Source: Cyanobacteria bacterium SZAS LIN-3 (GTDB lineage Bacteria; Cyanobacteriota; Vampirovibrionia; Obscuribacterales; Obscuribacteraceae). Taken from it: a stretch of 64,000 nucleotides of DNA. Location of the stretch: NCBI GenBank assembly GCA_018266215.1, contig JAFEAV010000003.1, forward strand, positions 62,001 to 126,000. The letters are read 5' to 3'. The notes beneath the pieces are model-generated. The model was not told where the DNA came from. It did no database searches and was given only the letters and a program-made list of their open reading frames with translations. The position numbers and the translations under genes are program-made. Below, one piece after another: positions 52,048 to 61,223 of the stretch. The number at the start of each line of letters is the position of its first letter. Positions within the stretch are counted from its first letter, which is position 1.

Positions 52048-53388
52048 GTGCCACAGCCCGCTAAGCCCCAGGAGTCGAGCCAGTCGCTCAAGGCCGTGCT
52101 TTTCCAGAAGCCGGTGCTGGCCTGGGCCATGTTTGACTTCGCCAACTCCAGTTACACCACCGTTGTAACGACCGCAATTTTCAATGCCTACTTCGTCAAG
52201 ACGATCTGCCAGCATCTTTCTCTGCCGCAAGCTACTTTTTCGCTCACCCTGACCTACGGTATTGCCAATTTTCTCGTTGTCGCCACCGCTCCCGTTGTCG
52301 GCGCCATTGCCGATGCCTACGTCATTAAGAAGCGCTTCCTTGCCGGGGCTACAATTACCTGCGTCATTTGCACGGCCTTGTTGGCCACTGCCCATGTCGA
52401 TACAGTCGCCCTGGCCATGGGGCTTCTGGTTTGTTCGAGCTTCGCGTTCGGCACCAGTGAAAACATGATTGCCGCATTTTTGCCCGAGATTGCACCTCCC
52501 GATAAGATGGGGCGGATATCCGCTTTTGGCTGGACTGTGGGCTATCTGGGCGGCCTCAGCTGCCTTGCCGTTTGTCTGGCGTATGTCTCCATGGCTCAGA
52601 AGCAGGGGCAGACCGCGGTGCAGTTTGTCCCGGTGACTATGCTGTTTGTGGCCTGTACTTTTGCTCTGGCCAGCTTGCCCGCATTTTTCTGGCTTAAAGA
52701 AAAGAGCGCACCTTCGGCGGACCTTGTTGCTGCCGGACCGGTAAAGATGGCAAACCAGGCCTTTCGCCATGTCTGGGAAACTATTCGTGCTGCCCGCGAA
52801 TACCGGGATCTGTTTACCTTTTATGGTTCGCTTTTTGCTTACACCTGTGGCACCACCACGGTAGTGTTGCTTGCTACGGTTTACGCCGAGCAGGTCATGG
52901 GTTTCAAAACCAATGACTCAATTGCACTGATTATGCTGGTTAACGTGGCTGCGGCTACCGGCGCTTTCACCTTTGGTTTTATCCAGGACAAAATAGGATC
53001 GGTCCGGGGACTGGCATTGAGTCTGGTACTGTGGGTGGTAGCAATTATTCTCGCTTATCTGGCCCATGATAGGACGCTCTTCTGGATTGCATCCACGCTC
53101 ATGGGCATATCCATGGGTGGCAGCGCTTCCGCCGCCCGGGCCCTGGTTGGCCAGCTCTCACCGACCAAGCGAGCAGCGGAATTTTTTGGCCTCTGGGGTC
53201 AGACCAGTAAACTTGCGGCTATTGTCGGGCCGATGAGTTATAGCCTGGTGACTTATCTGTCGGGTGGTGATTATCGCAAGGCAATTCTGTCCACGCTTTG
53301 TTTTTTCATCGCCGGGCTGGTCATTCTCTTTCGCGTCAATGAGAAGCGCGGTCGCGCCAATGCTCAGGCCGCCAATGATCTGGCTTAG
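52048..53388 (+). CDS. UMF1-type major facilitator transporter
   Basis: A 446-residue polytopic inner-membrane transporter with about 12 helices. The signature AWAMFDFANSSYTTVVTTAIF near the N-terminus, PVVGAIADAYVIKKRFLAGA, GWTVGYLGGL and AARALVGQLSPTKRAAEFFGLWG identify the UMF1/Atg22-like group, whose substrates are mostly unknown. The start is GTG at 52048; no ATG fits before the signature and the ribosome-binding site is weak. Divergent from the Gln-rich protein gene. Confidence 0.92.
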   Translation: MPQPAKPQESSQSLKAVLFQKPVLAWAMFDFANSSYTTVVTTAIFNAYFVKTICQHLSLPQATFSLTLTYGIANFLVVATAPVVGAIADAYVIKKRFLAGATITCVICTALLATAHVDTVALAMGLLVCSSFAFGTSENMIAAFLPEIAPPDKMGRISAFGWTVGYLGGLSCLAVCLAYVSMAQKQGQTAVQFVPVTMLFVACTFALASLPAFFWLKEKSAPSADLVAAGPVKMANQAFRHVWETIRAAREYRDLFTFYGSLFAYTCGTTTVVLLATVYAEQVMGFKTNDSIALIMLVNVAAATGAFTFGFIQDKIGSVRGLALSLVLWVVAIILAYLAHDRTLFWIASTLMGISMGGSASAARALVGQLSPTKRAAEFFGLWGQTSKLAAIVGPMSYSLVTYLSGGDYRKAILSTLCFFIAGLVILFRVNEKRGRANAQAANDLA

Positions 53389-53472
53389 TCGTCGATTCTC
53401 TTTGCAACGCATGCAATTGTCATCTTCTTGCGCGCCGTCTATACTTATTTCTTTCAAAATGGACCTTATTGG

Positions 53473-54489
53473 ATGTGCAGACGATTTATCGTTGGTTCTC
53501 TTGCGCTTCAGGTGGCCCTGAGCTATATTCTGCTGCCACTTTCTCCGGCCCTGGCTGAGATGCCCAGCCTGGACCGCTCCATGTTGGAAGGTCCTTCTAA
53601 ATCCACCGGCGAATCGCTGCCGCTCCTGCGACCGATACCTTTGCGTCTGGCTGCCGCTACTCCTGCTCAGGAAGCTATTGCCGAGGCTGCCAGAGCCAGG
53701 GCGATGCTCTCGCCGACCGGACGTGATATCGCCGAGCAAATCGGTGTCATGGGTCTGATTGATGAGCTCATTGACGTGCGTAATCAGCTCACTGATAATC
53801 CCGCCCTTACCCTCAAGCACATGCAGTTGAAACAGAAGCTTCTGCAGACGGTGCTGATAGCCAGTTTGCAGGTGCGCGATGCCACCGCTCGCATTGACCA
53901 TGAAGTAGCCGAACTCAATCGACTCAGCGGCGGTCTTCAGGACCAGCGTGACCGCGCTCTCAAAACCAATACCATGGCCAATATCTTCGGCAACGGCGCT
54001 ATGAATGAAATCGGTCAGGCCGGTGAAATGAAGACCAATGAGGTTCCCGGTGAAATCGTAGAACTGGTCAGCGGTGCCCTGGTCGTGGCCCTTGGTGGCC
54101 TGGCTCTGCGTCAGCAAAACGGCTCTTCCAAGCCCATGCCGTCCAAACCAAATATGCTGGCTAAAGTACTGGGATGTCCTACCGACAAGGATACCGAATA
54201 TCCGCCTGTGATCTGGAATTATCTCAACCGTGCCCCGGCCGGCTCCACGAGCATTAAGACTCGTCTGCAAATATTGACCGAACAATGGCAGCAGTATAAG
54301 ACCATTGAAAGACCCAAGTCACCAAAAAGTCGCAAGCGTACGGCCGACCTTACCAATACCGCTGTGCCCAACAGAGTCAGTCTCGAATTGCTGGGGGATC
54401 GCATTGCCATGCTGGGCGATGTGAAGGCCGAAATTTTCCAGATGGACCGCGATTTGCTGGAGCTTTTGCTCAACGTGCAGGGGCTCTAG
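53473..54489 (+). CDS. Secreted hypothetical protein
   Basis: The 338 residues from the ATG at 53473 begin with a signal peptide (FIVGSLALQVALSYILLPLSPALA). The mature part is helical, with a coiled-coil-like stretch (LTLKHMQLKQKLLQTVLIASLQVRD split by a Gln-rich turn) and a possible membrane segment (IVELVSGALVVALGGLAL, about residue 200). A basic patch (PKSPKSRKRT) lies near the C-terminus. No family recognised. The stop overlaps the convergent peptidase gene by four bases. Confidence 0.75.
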   Translation: MCRRFIVGSLALQVALSYILLPLSPALAEMPSLDRSMLEGPSKSTGESLPLLRPIPLRLAAATPAQEAIAEAARARAMLSPTGRDIAEQIGVMGLIDELIDVRNQLTDNPALTLKHMQLKQKLLQTVLIASLQVRDATARIDHEVAELNRLSGGLQDQRDRALKTNTMANIFGNGAMNEIGQAGEMKTNEVPGEIVELVSGALVVALGGLALRQQNGSSKPMPSKPNMLAKVLGCPTDKDTEYPPVIWNYLNRAPAGSTSIKTRLQILTEQWQQYKTIERPKSPKSRKRTADLTNTAVPNRVSLELLGDRIAMLGDVKAEIFQMDRDLLELLLNVQGL

Positions 54490-55433
54490 TCGGCGTTCGC
54501 AGCCGGCATGCGCTCTATCGCTCGTCTGGTTGCCGCCAGCGGTGCGCTTTCGTCGAAAGTGACTTTGCCGTTTGTGCTTTTGACGCCCAGGTCCTTCCAG
54601 AGTTTATCCAGATCCGGTTTGACCGGATTGTCTTTCATTTTCTCGTACAATTTTTCAAGGAAGTGACAGTCTGAGCAAATTGCGCCGTCACCGATGCGGA
54701 TGGCATCGATTACTTCCACATCGGATGTGATATCACTATCGGTGCTGTCAATTTCTTGCAGCGCGTCTTGCAGACCTTTTTTGTTTGCCGTCATTCGGCG
54801 GATTTCCAGATCGGCCATCAGGCAATAGAGTGCCCCGCCCCAGTAGATCCGTCCCCAGTCCTGGGTGTTGTTCAGGCCTCGGTCTCCGGCTGCGGGCAGT
54901 CCCTGGGGCAGACCTTTGACCAGGTCCTGCCAGATTCTTTCGCGGCCGATGTAGCCTGCTTTCATTCGCGCTAGAGGCTCGATATATGTGGCCATTCCTT
55001 CTACCAACCAGCGGTCACGCGGATAGACGAGGGGGAAGGCCAGATGTACCATTTCATGTGTCAACACCCAGTCATTGTCGAGTTGTCTTTGGGTTGTGTT
55101 TTCGCCCAGCGGTATGACTATTACGCCGCGATCGCCCTCACTGTCCGTGGTGGCAAAGCCGAAGCCGCTGCCGGAGGTGGGCATGACGCGTATTGTCGCG
55201 CGATTAGTTGGGAAATGGCCGTAGTATCGGGAGACCGCCTCAGCACAGCGGCGTATCCACTGCATCACAGCCGAGCGCGGCAGGGCCAGATGGCCGGGGG
55301 TGATCTGAACTGTGATGCGGCTGGCGCCCAGAATGATTTCATTGACGGGCGGAGATTGCGGCGCGACGGGGAGGGGAAATGTCAGCAATAGAGCGAGAAG
55401 AGGCCCACAGTATTTGCGCAAATGCTTGTTCAT
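54486..55433 (-). CDS. Secreted HExxH metallopeptidase-like protein with a CxxCH motif
   Basis: A 315-residue protein. A signal peptide (LLALLLTFPLPVAP) is followed by a gluzincin-like core: the zinc motif HEMVH at 126-130 in WVLTHEMVHLAF, and the third ligand Glu145 in RWLVEGMATYIEP. This fits the peptidase-MA/M61-like superfamily. Near the C-terminus CSDCH (253-257) has the form of a c-type heme attachment site. Only one such motif is present and it may be coincidental. The upstream NlpC/P60 gene ends 12 bases away, suggesting an operon of envelope hydrolases. Confidence 0.85.
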   Translation of the reverse strand: MNKHLRKYCGPLLALLLTFPLPVAPQSPPVNEIILGASRITVQITPGHLALPRSAVMQWIRRCAEAVSRYYGHFPTNRATIRVMPTSGSGFGFATTDSEGDRGVIVIPLGENTTQRQLDNDWVLTHEMVHLAFPLVYPRDRWLVEGMATYIEPLARMKAGYIGRERIWQDLVKGLPQGLPAAGDRGLNNTQDWGRIYWGGALYCLMADLEIRRMTANKKGLQDALQEIDSTDSDITSDVEVIDAIRIGDGAICSDCHFLEKLYEKMKDNPVKPDLDKLWKDLGVKSTNGKVTFDESAPLAATRRAIERMPAANAD

Positions 55434-55445
55434 ATTTTTGCAAAA

Positions 55446-56357
55446 TTACAGAGGTATGATGCGGTGTGCGTGTGAAAAACTCTTGTAATACCAGCTGTCC
55501 GGTGTAAACGGGCGCAGGTGTACGCCAACTGGTATATCGATACCGTTTGAGTCTTTATGACCGGAACCGGTGCTGTCCAGCACCAGCGGCGTGCCGTCGG
55601 GCGAGAAGCCATATTGGCCGACCCACATAATCACGTGGTTGACTTCGCCCTTTTTGTTCCTGATATATAGAAGGTCTCCGCTGGTAAGTTTTTTGATCAG
55701 TGTTGGGTAGTCGTCGCCGCGGATGGTCTGGAGTGGTATTGTGCCATTGCCGCCGGGGGCCGGGGCCCGTTTTACCTGCGCTTGCTTGTGGACGTCGGTT
55801 GTGAGCTTGATGCCCAGTCCATAGTTGTAGAGCCAGGATGTGAAGTCGCTGCAGTCGATGCCCCGGGACTGGCGGCCGTATGCCACTTCTTTCCAGGGCC
55901 AGTTGGCGGGTGGATCCCAGTCTGGGATGTGATGATGCTGGTAGGGCAGGCCTATGTACCTTTCGCCTACAGCCAGGAGCCGCTGCCTCATCCAGGCCGG
56001 GTCGGAGGCCAGAGCCGCTTCGATGTCCGGCGGCGAGAAGCGGCGAGCCTCCGGGCCCCAGGAGCCGAAGCGTTTGCGTACCTCGGGCGAATACCAGAGT
56101 CTGTGCGGGGTTTGTGACTCCTCATGGCGACTGTTGCGCGGCGGCACCGAATCCGGCTCCAGGAGCTTCTCCAGCGGAATTGTGTATTTAATGCGATAGG
56201 GTGAGACATAGCCGTCGGTGCTGTATGGCGCCTGCCTTTGATTCTGGTCCTGAGCCCGGACGGAGGGTGTCAGCGTTGCGCCGCAGCCTATTGCCAGGAC
56301 CGGGGCCAGGACCCACAAAACGGCGGACAGCGTGTAATTCTTCATTTTCACAGTCAT
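55446..56357 (-). CDS. Secreted NlpC/P60-family cysteine hydrolase
   Basis: A 303-residue protein. A signal peptide (SAVLWVLAPVLAIGCGATL) is followed by an unassigned region to about 125, then an NlpC/P60-like domain. Catalytic Cys169 is in GIDCSDFTSWLYNYG and catalytic His241 in VNHVIMWVGQYG; KLTSGDLLYIRNKKG and RYIGLPYQ are family segments. It likely cleaves peptidoglycan peptides in the periplasm. Starts at 56357 and four codons later are both possible. A palindrome lies 16 bases upstream of the start. It probably leads an operon with the peptidase at 54486. Confidence 0.9.
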   Translation of the reverse strand: MTVKMKNYTLSAVLWVLAPVLAIGCGATLTPSVRAQDQNQRQAPYSTDGYVSPYRIKYTIPLEKLLEPDSVPPRNSRHEESQTPHRLWYSPEVRKRFGSWGPEARRFSPPDIEAALASDPAWMRQRLLAVGERYIGLPYQHHHIPDWDPPANWPWKEVAYGRQSRGIDCSDFTSWLYNYGLGIKLTTDVHKQAQVKRAPAPGGNGTIPLQTIRGDDYPTLIKKLTSGDLLYIRNKKGEVNHVIMWVGQYGFSPDGTPLVLDSTGSGHKDSNGIDIPVGVHLRPFTPDSWYYKSFSHAHRIIPL

Positions 56358-56372
56358 GCCCCTATGCTAACA

Positions 56373-56394
56373 CCGGAGCAAAATTTTGCGCCGG
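56373..56394. promoter_or_regulatory. 22-bp palindrome between NlpC gene and purF
   Basis: CCGG and CCGG flank GCAAAA/TTTTGC with one unpaired base on each side, a nearly perfect dyad. It sits 16 bases ahead of the NlpC gene's start on the minus strand and about 155 bases upstream of purF. An operator is a reasonable reading; its owner is unknown. The remaining 56395-56549 holds purF's upstream region and no other gene. Confidence 0.4.
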
Positions 56395-56549
56395 CTCTGT
56401 CTTCCGGGCTATACTCTTGGAAAGCTGGCTGCACATGAGCAAATTTTCCATTCACAGTTAATTTCAAGTGATTGGAATTCGCCTGCGAAGAGCGTAACCT
56501 TTAAGTGTAACGCCCCGACTACACCTTGCTTATAAGGGCTTGTATATAG

Positions 56550-57998
56550 ATGTGCGGTGTCATTGCCATTTCAGGCACAGTCAGTTCGGCGTATGAAGTC
56601 TTCTTCGGATTGATGAATTTGCAGCATCGGGGCCAGGACGGCGCCGGTATTCTGGCCGTTGATTCATCTAAAAAAGATCGCTTCCATATGCAAAAAGGCA
56701 GCGGTTTGATTGAAACCGTTTTTTCCGAGCGCAGTTTTCAAAATTTGCACGGTACGGCGGCTCTCGGGCATACCCGCTACGCCACGGTCGGTCGTAACGA
56801 TCCTAATATGCTGCAACCCTTTCTTGATTTTGAAGCTGGTCTGGCCCTGGCGCACAACGGCAACATTGTCAATTACTACGATTTGCGCGGCGAGTTGAAG
56901 ACCGAAGGTGAGGGCAAAGTCTCCTGCGTTTCGGATTCTGAGCTGATGTTGCGCATCATCATCAACGCTCTGGCCGGTCGAGCCAAGACCGCCGCCAATA
57001 TATTTGATGCAGTTGGGATTGCCACTAAAAAGCTGGTCGGCAGCTACTCGGTCGCCTGTGTCACCGAATCCGGTGATATCTTCGGCTTCCGCGATCCTAA
57101 CGGTATCCGGCCTCTGGTCTTTGGTGAGAAGAAGCTGGAAGACGGACGCACCGAATATGGCTTTGCCAGTGAGACAGTTGCTCTGGAATTTTTAGGCTTC
57201 GACAAAATATCCGAAGTCGGTGCCGGCGAAGTTGTTTTTGTCAGTCAGGACGGCAAGGTCGAGCGCAAGGTTGTGGCCGCCGTTGAGTTTAACCCCTGCA
57301 TGTTTGAGTGGGTTTATTTCGCCAGAGTTGAAAGCGAAATCAGCAACATGTCTGTCTATAACGCCAGATTTCAGCTTGGCTTGCTTCTTGCTCAGCAGAT
57401 TAAAGACCTGGGTATTGAAGCCGATGTTGTGATACCTGTGCCCGAAACCAGCCGCATCGCCGGTGGTGCTGTGGCCGAGGCCCTGGACCTGCCTTTCCGC
57501 GAATTGCTGATCAAAAATCGTTATGTCAACCGGACCTTCATTCTGGATGATCAGCACTCTCGCCAGGAAGCTATTCGGCGCAAACTTTTCCCCATAGCTG
57601 CCGAAATCAAGGGCAAGCGCTGCCTCATCGTTGATGACAGTATCGTGCGCGGCAACACCGCCATGCAGATAGTCAAACTGGTGAGACAGGCCGGTGCGCG
57701 GGAAGTAATACTGGTTTCGACCTGCCCGCCTATCGCCCATGCCTGTTACTACGGTATTGATTTTCCCAGTGAAGCTGAGCTCATTGCCTCCGGCCGTGAT
57801 GAAAAAGCCATGGCCAAAGAGCTGGGCGCAGACCGGGTTGTATTCCAGACGATCGATGGGCTCAAAGCCGCACTCGAGCAAAAGCAATTGTGCACCGGAT
57901 GCCTCACCGGTACTTACCCCACCAATGTTTCATTCGGGGTGGAGTTCCGCAGGCAGCGTTTGAAGGACCGGCACGGCACGACCGAGATATTGTGTTAG
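56550..57998 (+). CDS. purF: Amidophosphoribosyltransferase
   Basis: A 482-residue enzyme making phosphoribosylamine from PRPP and glutamine, the first step of purine synthesis. The Ntn glutaminase begins MCGVIAISG with Cys2 as nucleophile. The PRPP loop is CLIVDDSIVRGNTAMQIVK. The Cys in EFNPCMFEWVYFAR, the Cys in VSTCPPIAHACYYG and CTGC near the C-terminus fit the four ligands of the [4Fe-4S] cluster in B. subtilis-type enzymes, so O2-sensitivity is expected. First gene of the pur operon. Confidence 0.97.
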   Translation: MCGVIAISGTVSSAYEVFFGLMNLQHRGQDGAGILAVDSSKKDRFHMQKGSGLIETVFSERSFQNLHGTAALGHTRYATVGRNDPNMLQPFLDFEAGLALAHNGNIVNYYDLRGELKTEGEGKVSCVSDSELMLRIIINALAGRAKTAANIFDAVGIATKKLVGSYSVACVTESGDIFGFRDPNGIRPLVFGEKKLEDGRTEYGFASETVALEFLGFDKISEVGAGEVVFVSQDGKVERKVVAAVEFNPCMFEWVYFARVESEISNMSVYNARFQLGLLLAQQIKDLGIEADVVIPVPETSRIAGGAVAEALDLPFRELLIKNRYVNRTFILDDQHSRQEAIRRKLFPIAAEIKGKRCLIVDDSIVRGNTAMQIVKLVRQAGAREVILVSTCPPIAHACYYGIDFPSEAELIASGRDEKAMAKELGADRVVFQTIDGLKAALEQKQLCTGCLTGTYPTNVSFGVEFRRQRLKDRHGTTEILC

Positions 57999-58008
57999 GG
58001 AGATAGAG

Positions 58009-59268
58009 ATGACTGTGGCTGCGCGCAAAAGACCGGCAAAACTGATTTATCAGGGCTCTGTAAAAGACGTGTGGCAATCTCCCGAAGGCGAGCACAAACT
58101 GTGGTTTGAGTATACCGACGATTATTCGGTATTTGACTGGGGCAAGATGCCCGACACAATCGCGCGCAAGGGTGCCAGTCTGGCCGGGCTTGGGGCTTAC
58201 TTCTTCAAGCGTATGTCGGAGCCGACCTTCTGGCAGAAGCTCAAGACTTCAACGGCGCTGGAGCGCTTCGATGCCAGCTGGCTGGCTGACAGGTTCAATC
58301 ACAATGTCTTCAGCGGTCCCGATGGGCTGACTCAATCCGGCCTGCCGTCACATTTTTTGAAGTTGACCGATGGATCGAGTGAAGCTCTGGAATTAAAGGA
58401 TCTATTCGCCAGGCAACAGGACGGACCTGTATTTTTGGAAGTGCAGGAGGCCAAGGTCGGCCATCCAAGACGGCACAGCGTCCTGGGTAAGGAGATCTAT
58501 TTTTATCCGACATCTTCCATCGTCAAGGATTCTCCTTCGGGTCTGGCCCTCATCCCTCTGGAAATCGTATTTCGTTTCGGCATGCCCGAAGGCAGTTCGC
58601 TCAAATCCAGATTGGAAAAAAATCCTGCCTATCTCTCCGAACTCGGTCTTTCTGAAATGCCCCAGGAGGGCCGCTGGTTTCCGCATCCGGTAGTGGAATT
58701 TTTTACCAAGCTGGAGACCAAGGACAGATTGCTCAGCTATCAGGAAGCCAGTACTATGGCCGGTCTCACCCCCGAGCATTTTGAAACCATGGTTGAGCTG
58801 GCCCTGGCCTGTGCCCTGGGTCTGTACTCAATTTTTGCCGAGAAGAGCATTGAATTGTGGGACGGTAAAGTGGAAATGGTCCTGGACGGACGGGCTGCCA
58901 GCGATGCCCGCGCCGTGCTTCTGGCCGACAGTATCGGTCCTGATGAGTTGCGCCTGCTCTACGGCGGACAGCATCTGTCGAAGGAAATCATCCGTATCTA
59001 TTATCGCGGCTCCAAGTGGGAAAAGGCTGTAAAAGAGGCCCAGGAGATCTGTCAGCAAAAAGGCATCGCCGATTGGAAGGCCTATTTCTCGAAAGAGTTC
59101 AAGCTTGAGCCTGAGCCCCTTTCGCCCGCTTTTAAAGGTGCTATAGACAATCTCTATTGTGTGCTGCTCAATCATTTAAGTGGTGAAAGTGTCTTCCCCG
59201 GTTGTCCGGATATTGAATCCTTTGTTGGTCAATTGAAAACTGCCCTGGCAAAGGGAGGCACCAAGTAG
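58009..59268 (+). CDS. purC: Phosphoribosylaminoimidazole-succinocarboxamide synthase, long form
   Basis: A 419-residue SAICAR synthetase, joining CAIR and aspartate using ATP. KLIYQGSVKDVW is the ATP-binding N-terminus; VFDWGKMPDTIARKG, VPLEIVFRFG-like LIPLEIVFRFGMPEGSSLKSRL and DGKVEMVLDG are family segments. It is much longer than the usual bacterial form (about 240), with extra sequence in the middle and at the C-terminus. The gene starts 11 bases after purF and ends directly against the purD start. Confidence 0.9.
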   Translation: MTVAARKRPAKLIYQGSVKDVWQSPEGEHKLWFEYTDDYSVFDWGKMPDTIARKGASLAGLGAYFFKRMSEPTFWQKLKTSTALERFDASWLADRFNHNVFSGPDGLTQSGLPSHFLKLTDGSSEALELKDLFARQQDGPVFLEVQEAKVGHPRRHSVLGKEIYFYPTSSIVKDSPSGLALIPLEIVFRFGMPEGSSLKSRLEKNPAYLSELGLSEMPQEGRWFPHPVVEFFTKLETKDRLLSYQEASTMAGLTPEHFETMVELALACALGLYSIFAEKSIELWDGKVEMVLDGRAASDARAVLLADSIGPDELRLLYGGQHLSKEIIRIYYRGSKWEKAVKEAQEICQQKGIADWKAYFSKEFKLEPEPLSPAFKGAIDNLYCVLLNHLSGESVFPGCPDIESFVGQLKTALAKGGTK

Positions 59269-60591
59269 ATGACCAGTGTGATGGTGGTCGGTGGCGGCGG
59301 ACGGGAGCATGCCATTGTCTGGAAACTGGCTCAGAGTCAAGATGTAGCCGCAGTTGTTTGCGTGCCGGGCAATGGCGGCACGGCACTGCTCGATAAGAGT
59401 AAAGTCAAAAATGTCGCTTTGCCTCTATCTGATTTTGCCGCTATTGCAGATCTTGCCCGTGCAGAAAAGTCTGATTTGATTGTAGTCGGTCCCGATAATC
59501 CGCTTGCGGACGGTATTGTCGATTATCTCGAAGGGCAGGGCCTGACAGTGTTTGGACCTACCCGGGAGCAGGCGCGCCTGGAGTGGAGCAAGACCTACGC
59601 CAAGCAAAAAATGATTGATCTGGGCCTGCCTACGGCCAGATTTTATAGTACCGGCTCCCTGGAAGATGCTCTGGCTTTCATTGCAAAAGCTGAGAACAGC
59701 TGGGCCCGAGTGGTTAAGGCTGATGGACTGGCCCTGGGCAAGGGTGTTTTTGTTTGTGATAACGAGGACCAGGTCAAGGAAGCGCTGCGCACTATATTTG
59801 GTGGCGGCTTCGGCGCGGCCGGTGAAATTGTTGTACTGGAAGAAAAACTCGTGGGCGAGGAATTGTCGCTCCTCTGCGTCAGTGACGGCAAGACTTTGCT
59901 CGAGCTCGGCTGTGCCCAGGACCATAAGCGTCGCTTTGCCGGGGATGTGGGCCCCAATACCGGCGGTATGGGCGCTTACACACCGGTGCCGCTTTATGAC
60001 AATGCCGCTGTCGCCGCTCGCATAAGAAGTGAAGTACTGGCCCCCATCGGTGCAGCACTGGCCGGGGGCAGATTGTCCTTTAAAGGAGTGCTCTTCATCG
60101 GCCTGATGATCGACGCCGCCGGCGCGCCTTACATACTGGAGTTTAACGCTCGCCTGGGGGATCCCGAGACCCAGGCTATCTTGCCCAGACTGAAGAGCGA
60201 TCTTCTGCCGCTTCTTCTCTCCTGTACAAACGGCACGCTGGCCGGTACGGTGCTTAACTGGTCGGACATGGCCAGTGTGTGCATATCGGTTGTCACCCGG
60301 GAATATCCGGCCAAGTCCTCGAGCGGCGAGCCTGTGACTGTGGAAGTAAGTGCCGCTGAGCGGCGGGGCGAGGCTATTGTCTTTCACGCCGGCACCAGAT
60401 TGCAGGCGCTGAACGGAGCGGAAACGCTCGTTACCGCCGGAGGCAGGGTCTTCAGCGCGGTTGGTCTGGGCAAGTCCATGGCCGAGGCACGCCAGGCGGC
60501 TGAGGATGCAGTCGACAAGATCCACTTTGAGACTAAAGATTTCAGGACTGATATTGGCTGGAGGGCTTTAGAGCAATGCGTCTCAAAATAG
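59269..60591 (+). CDS. purD: Phosphoribosylamine-glycine ligase
   Basis: A 440-residue ATP-grasp enzyme making GAR from phosphoribosylamine, glycine and ATP. Marks are MVVGGGGREHAIVWKLAQS, VVGPDNPLADGIVDYL, VVKADGLALGKGVFVC, DHKRRFAGDVGPNTGGMGAYTP and YILEFNARLGDPETQAILPRL. Its start follows directly on the purC stop, and its last 16 bases overlap purN, so translation is coupled through the operon. Confidence 0.97.
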   Translation: MTSVMVVGGGGREHAIVWKLAQSQDVAAVVCVPGNGGTALLDKSKVKNVALPLSDFAAIADLARAEKSDLIVVGPDNPLADGIVDYLEGQGLTVFGPTREQARLEWSKTYAKQKMIDLGLPTARFYSTGSLEDALAFIAKAENSWARVVKADGLALGKGVFVCDNEDQVKEALRTIFGGGFGAAGEIVVLEEKLVGEELSLLCVSDGKTLLELGCAQDHKRRFAGDVGPNTGGMGAYTPVPLYDNAAVAARIRSEVLAPIGAALAGGRLSFKGVLFIGLMIDAAGAPYILEFNARLGDPETQAILPRLKSDLLPLLLSCTNGTLAGTVLNWSDMASVCISVVTREYPAKSSSGEPVTVEVSAAERRGEAIVFHAGTRLQALNGAETLVTAGGRVFSAVGLGKSMAEARQAAEDAVDKIHFETKDFRTDIGWRALEQCVSK

Positions 60592-61223
60592 CTGTTTTTG
60601 TATCCGGGCGGGGCTCCAATCTGGAGGCCATTATCGAGGCTATAGAGGCCGGAGCGGTTGGGGCGACTATAGTCACGGTCGTCTGTAATAACCCCGATGC
60701 CTATGCGGTTACGCTGGCTAAAGCACACGGTCTGGATGTATTTGTCCTCAGTCATAAGGGCATGAGTCGCGAGGCACACGAGGCAAAAATCCTTGAACAC
60801 CTCAAGAGTCGGGACGTAGAATTTGTCGTGCTGGCTGGATATATGCGCGTTTTGACCGGTAAGTTTCTGGCGGCTTTCAAAGATCCGGCCGGCTACAACC
60901 GGGTGGTCAACATTCATCCCACCCTGCTGCCGGCCTTCAAGGGAGCAAATGGATATGAAGACGCCTTTGCTTACGGCGTCAAGGTGTCCGGAATCACTAT
61001 TCATCTTGTCGATGAGCAAGTCGACCACGGGCCTATCCTGGCGCAGCGCGCCTTCCCCCGACTGGCCGATGACACCCTGCACAGTTTCCGCGAACGCGGT
61101 CTGGCCGTCGAACACGCTCTTTATCCCGAAGTTCTGGCTGCCATTGCCAATGGTGGCGTCGCATCGCTTTTGTTAAGAGACGGACATGGCCATATTGAAG
61201 CAGTCGCAAGGAGTGAGAAATGA
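60576..61223 (+). CDS. purN: Phosphoribosylglycinamide formyltransferase
   Basis: A 215-residue enzyme formylating GAR with 10-formyl-THF. Marks are FVSGRGSNLEAIIEA, VLAGYMRVLTGKFL, the catalytic NIHPTLLPAFKG with its Asn-x-His pair, and HLVDEQVDHGPILAQRA with the catalytic Asp. It overlaps purD by 16 bases and purL by four (ATGA), with GGAGGG as its ribosome-binding site. Confidence 0.97.
   Translation: MRLKIAVFVSGRGSNLEAIIEAIEAGAVGATIVTVVCNNPDAYAVTLAKAHGLDVFVLSHKGMSREAHEAKILEHLKSRDVEFVVLAGYMRVLTGKFLAAFKDPAGYNRVVNIHPTLLPAFKGANGYEDAFAYGVKVSGITIHLVDEQVDHGPILAQRAFPRLADDTLHSFRERGLAVEHALYPEVLAAIANGGVASLLLRDGHGHIEAVARSEK

Noticed and set aside
53158..54285. Long open frame (375 codons) opposite the MFS and secreted-protein genes.
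   Set aside because: Spans two well-supported genes on the other strand, has no start signals and its sequence shows no domain.
59425..60525. Long open frame (366 codons) opposite purD.
   Set aside because: Complete shadow of purD, which has all family motifs.
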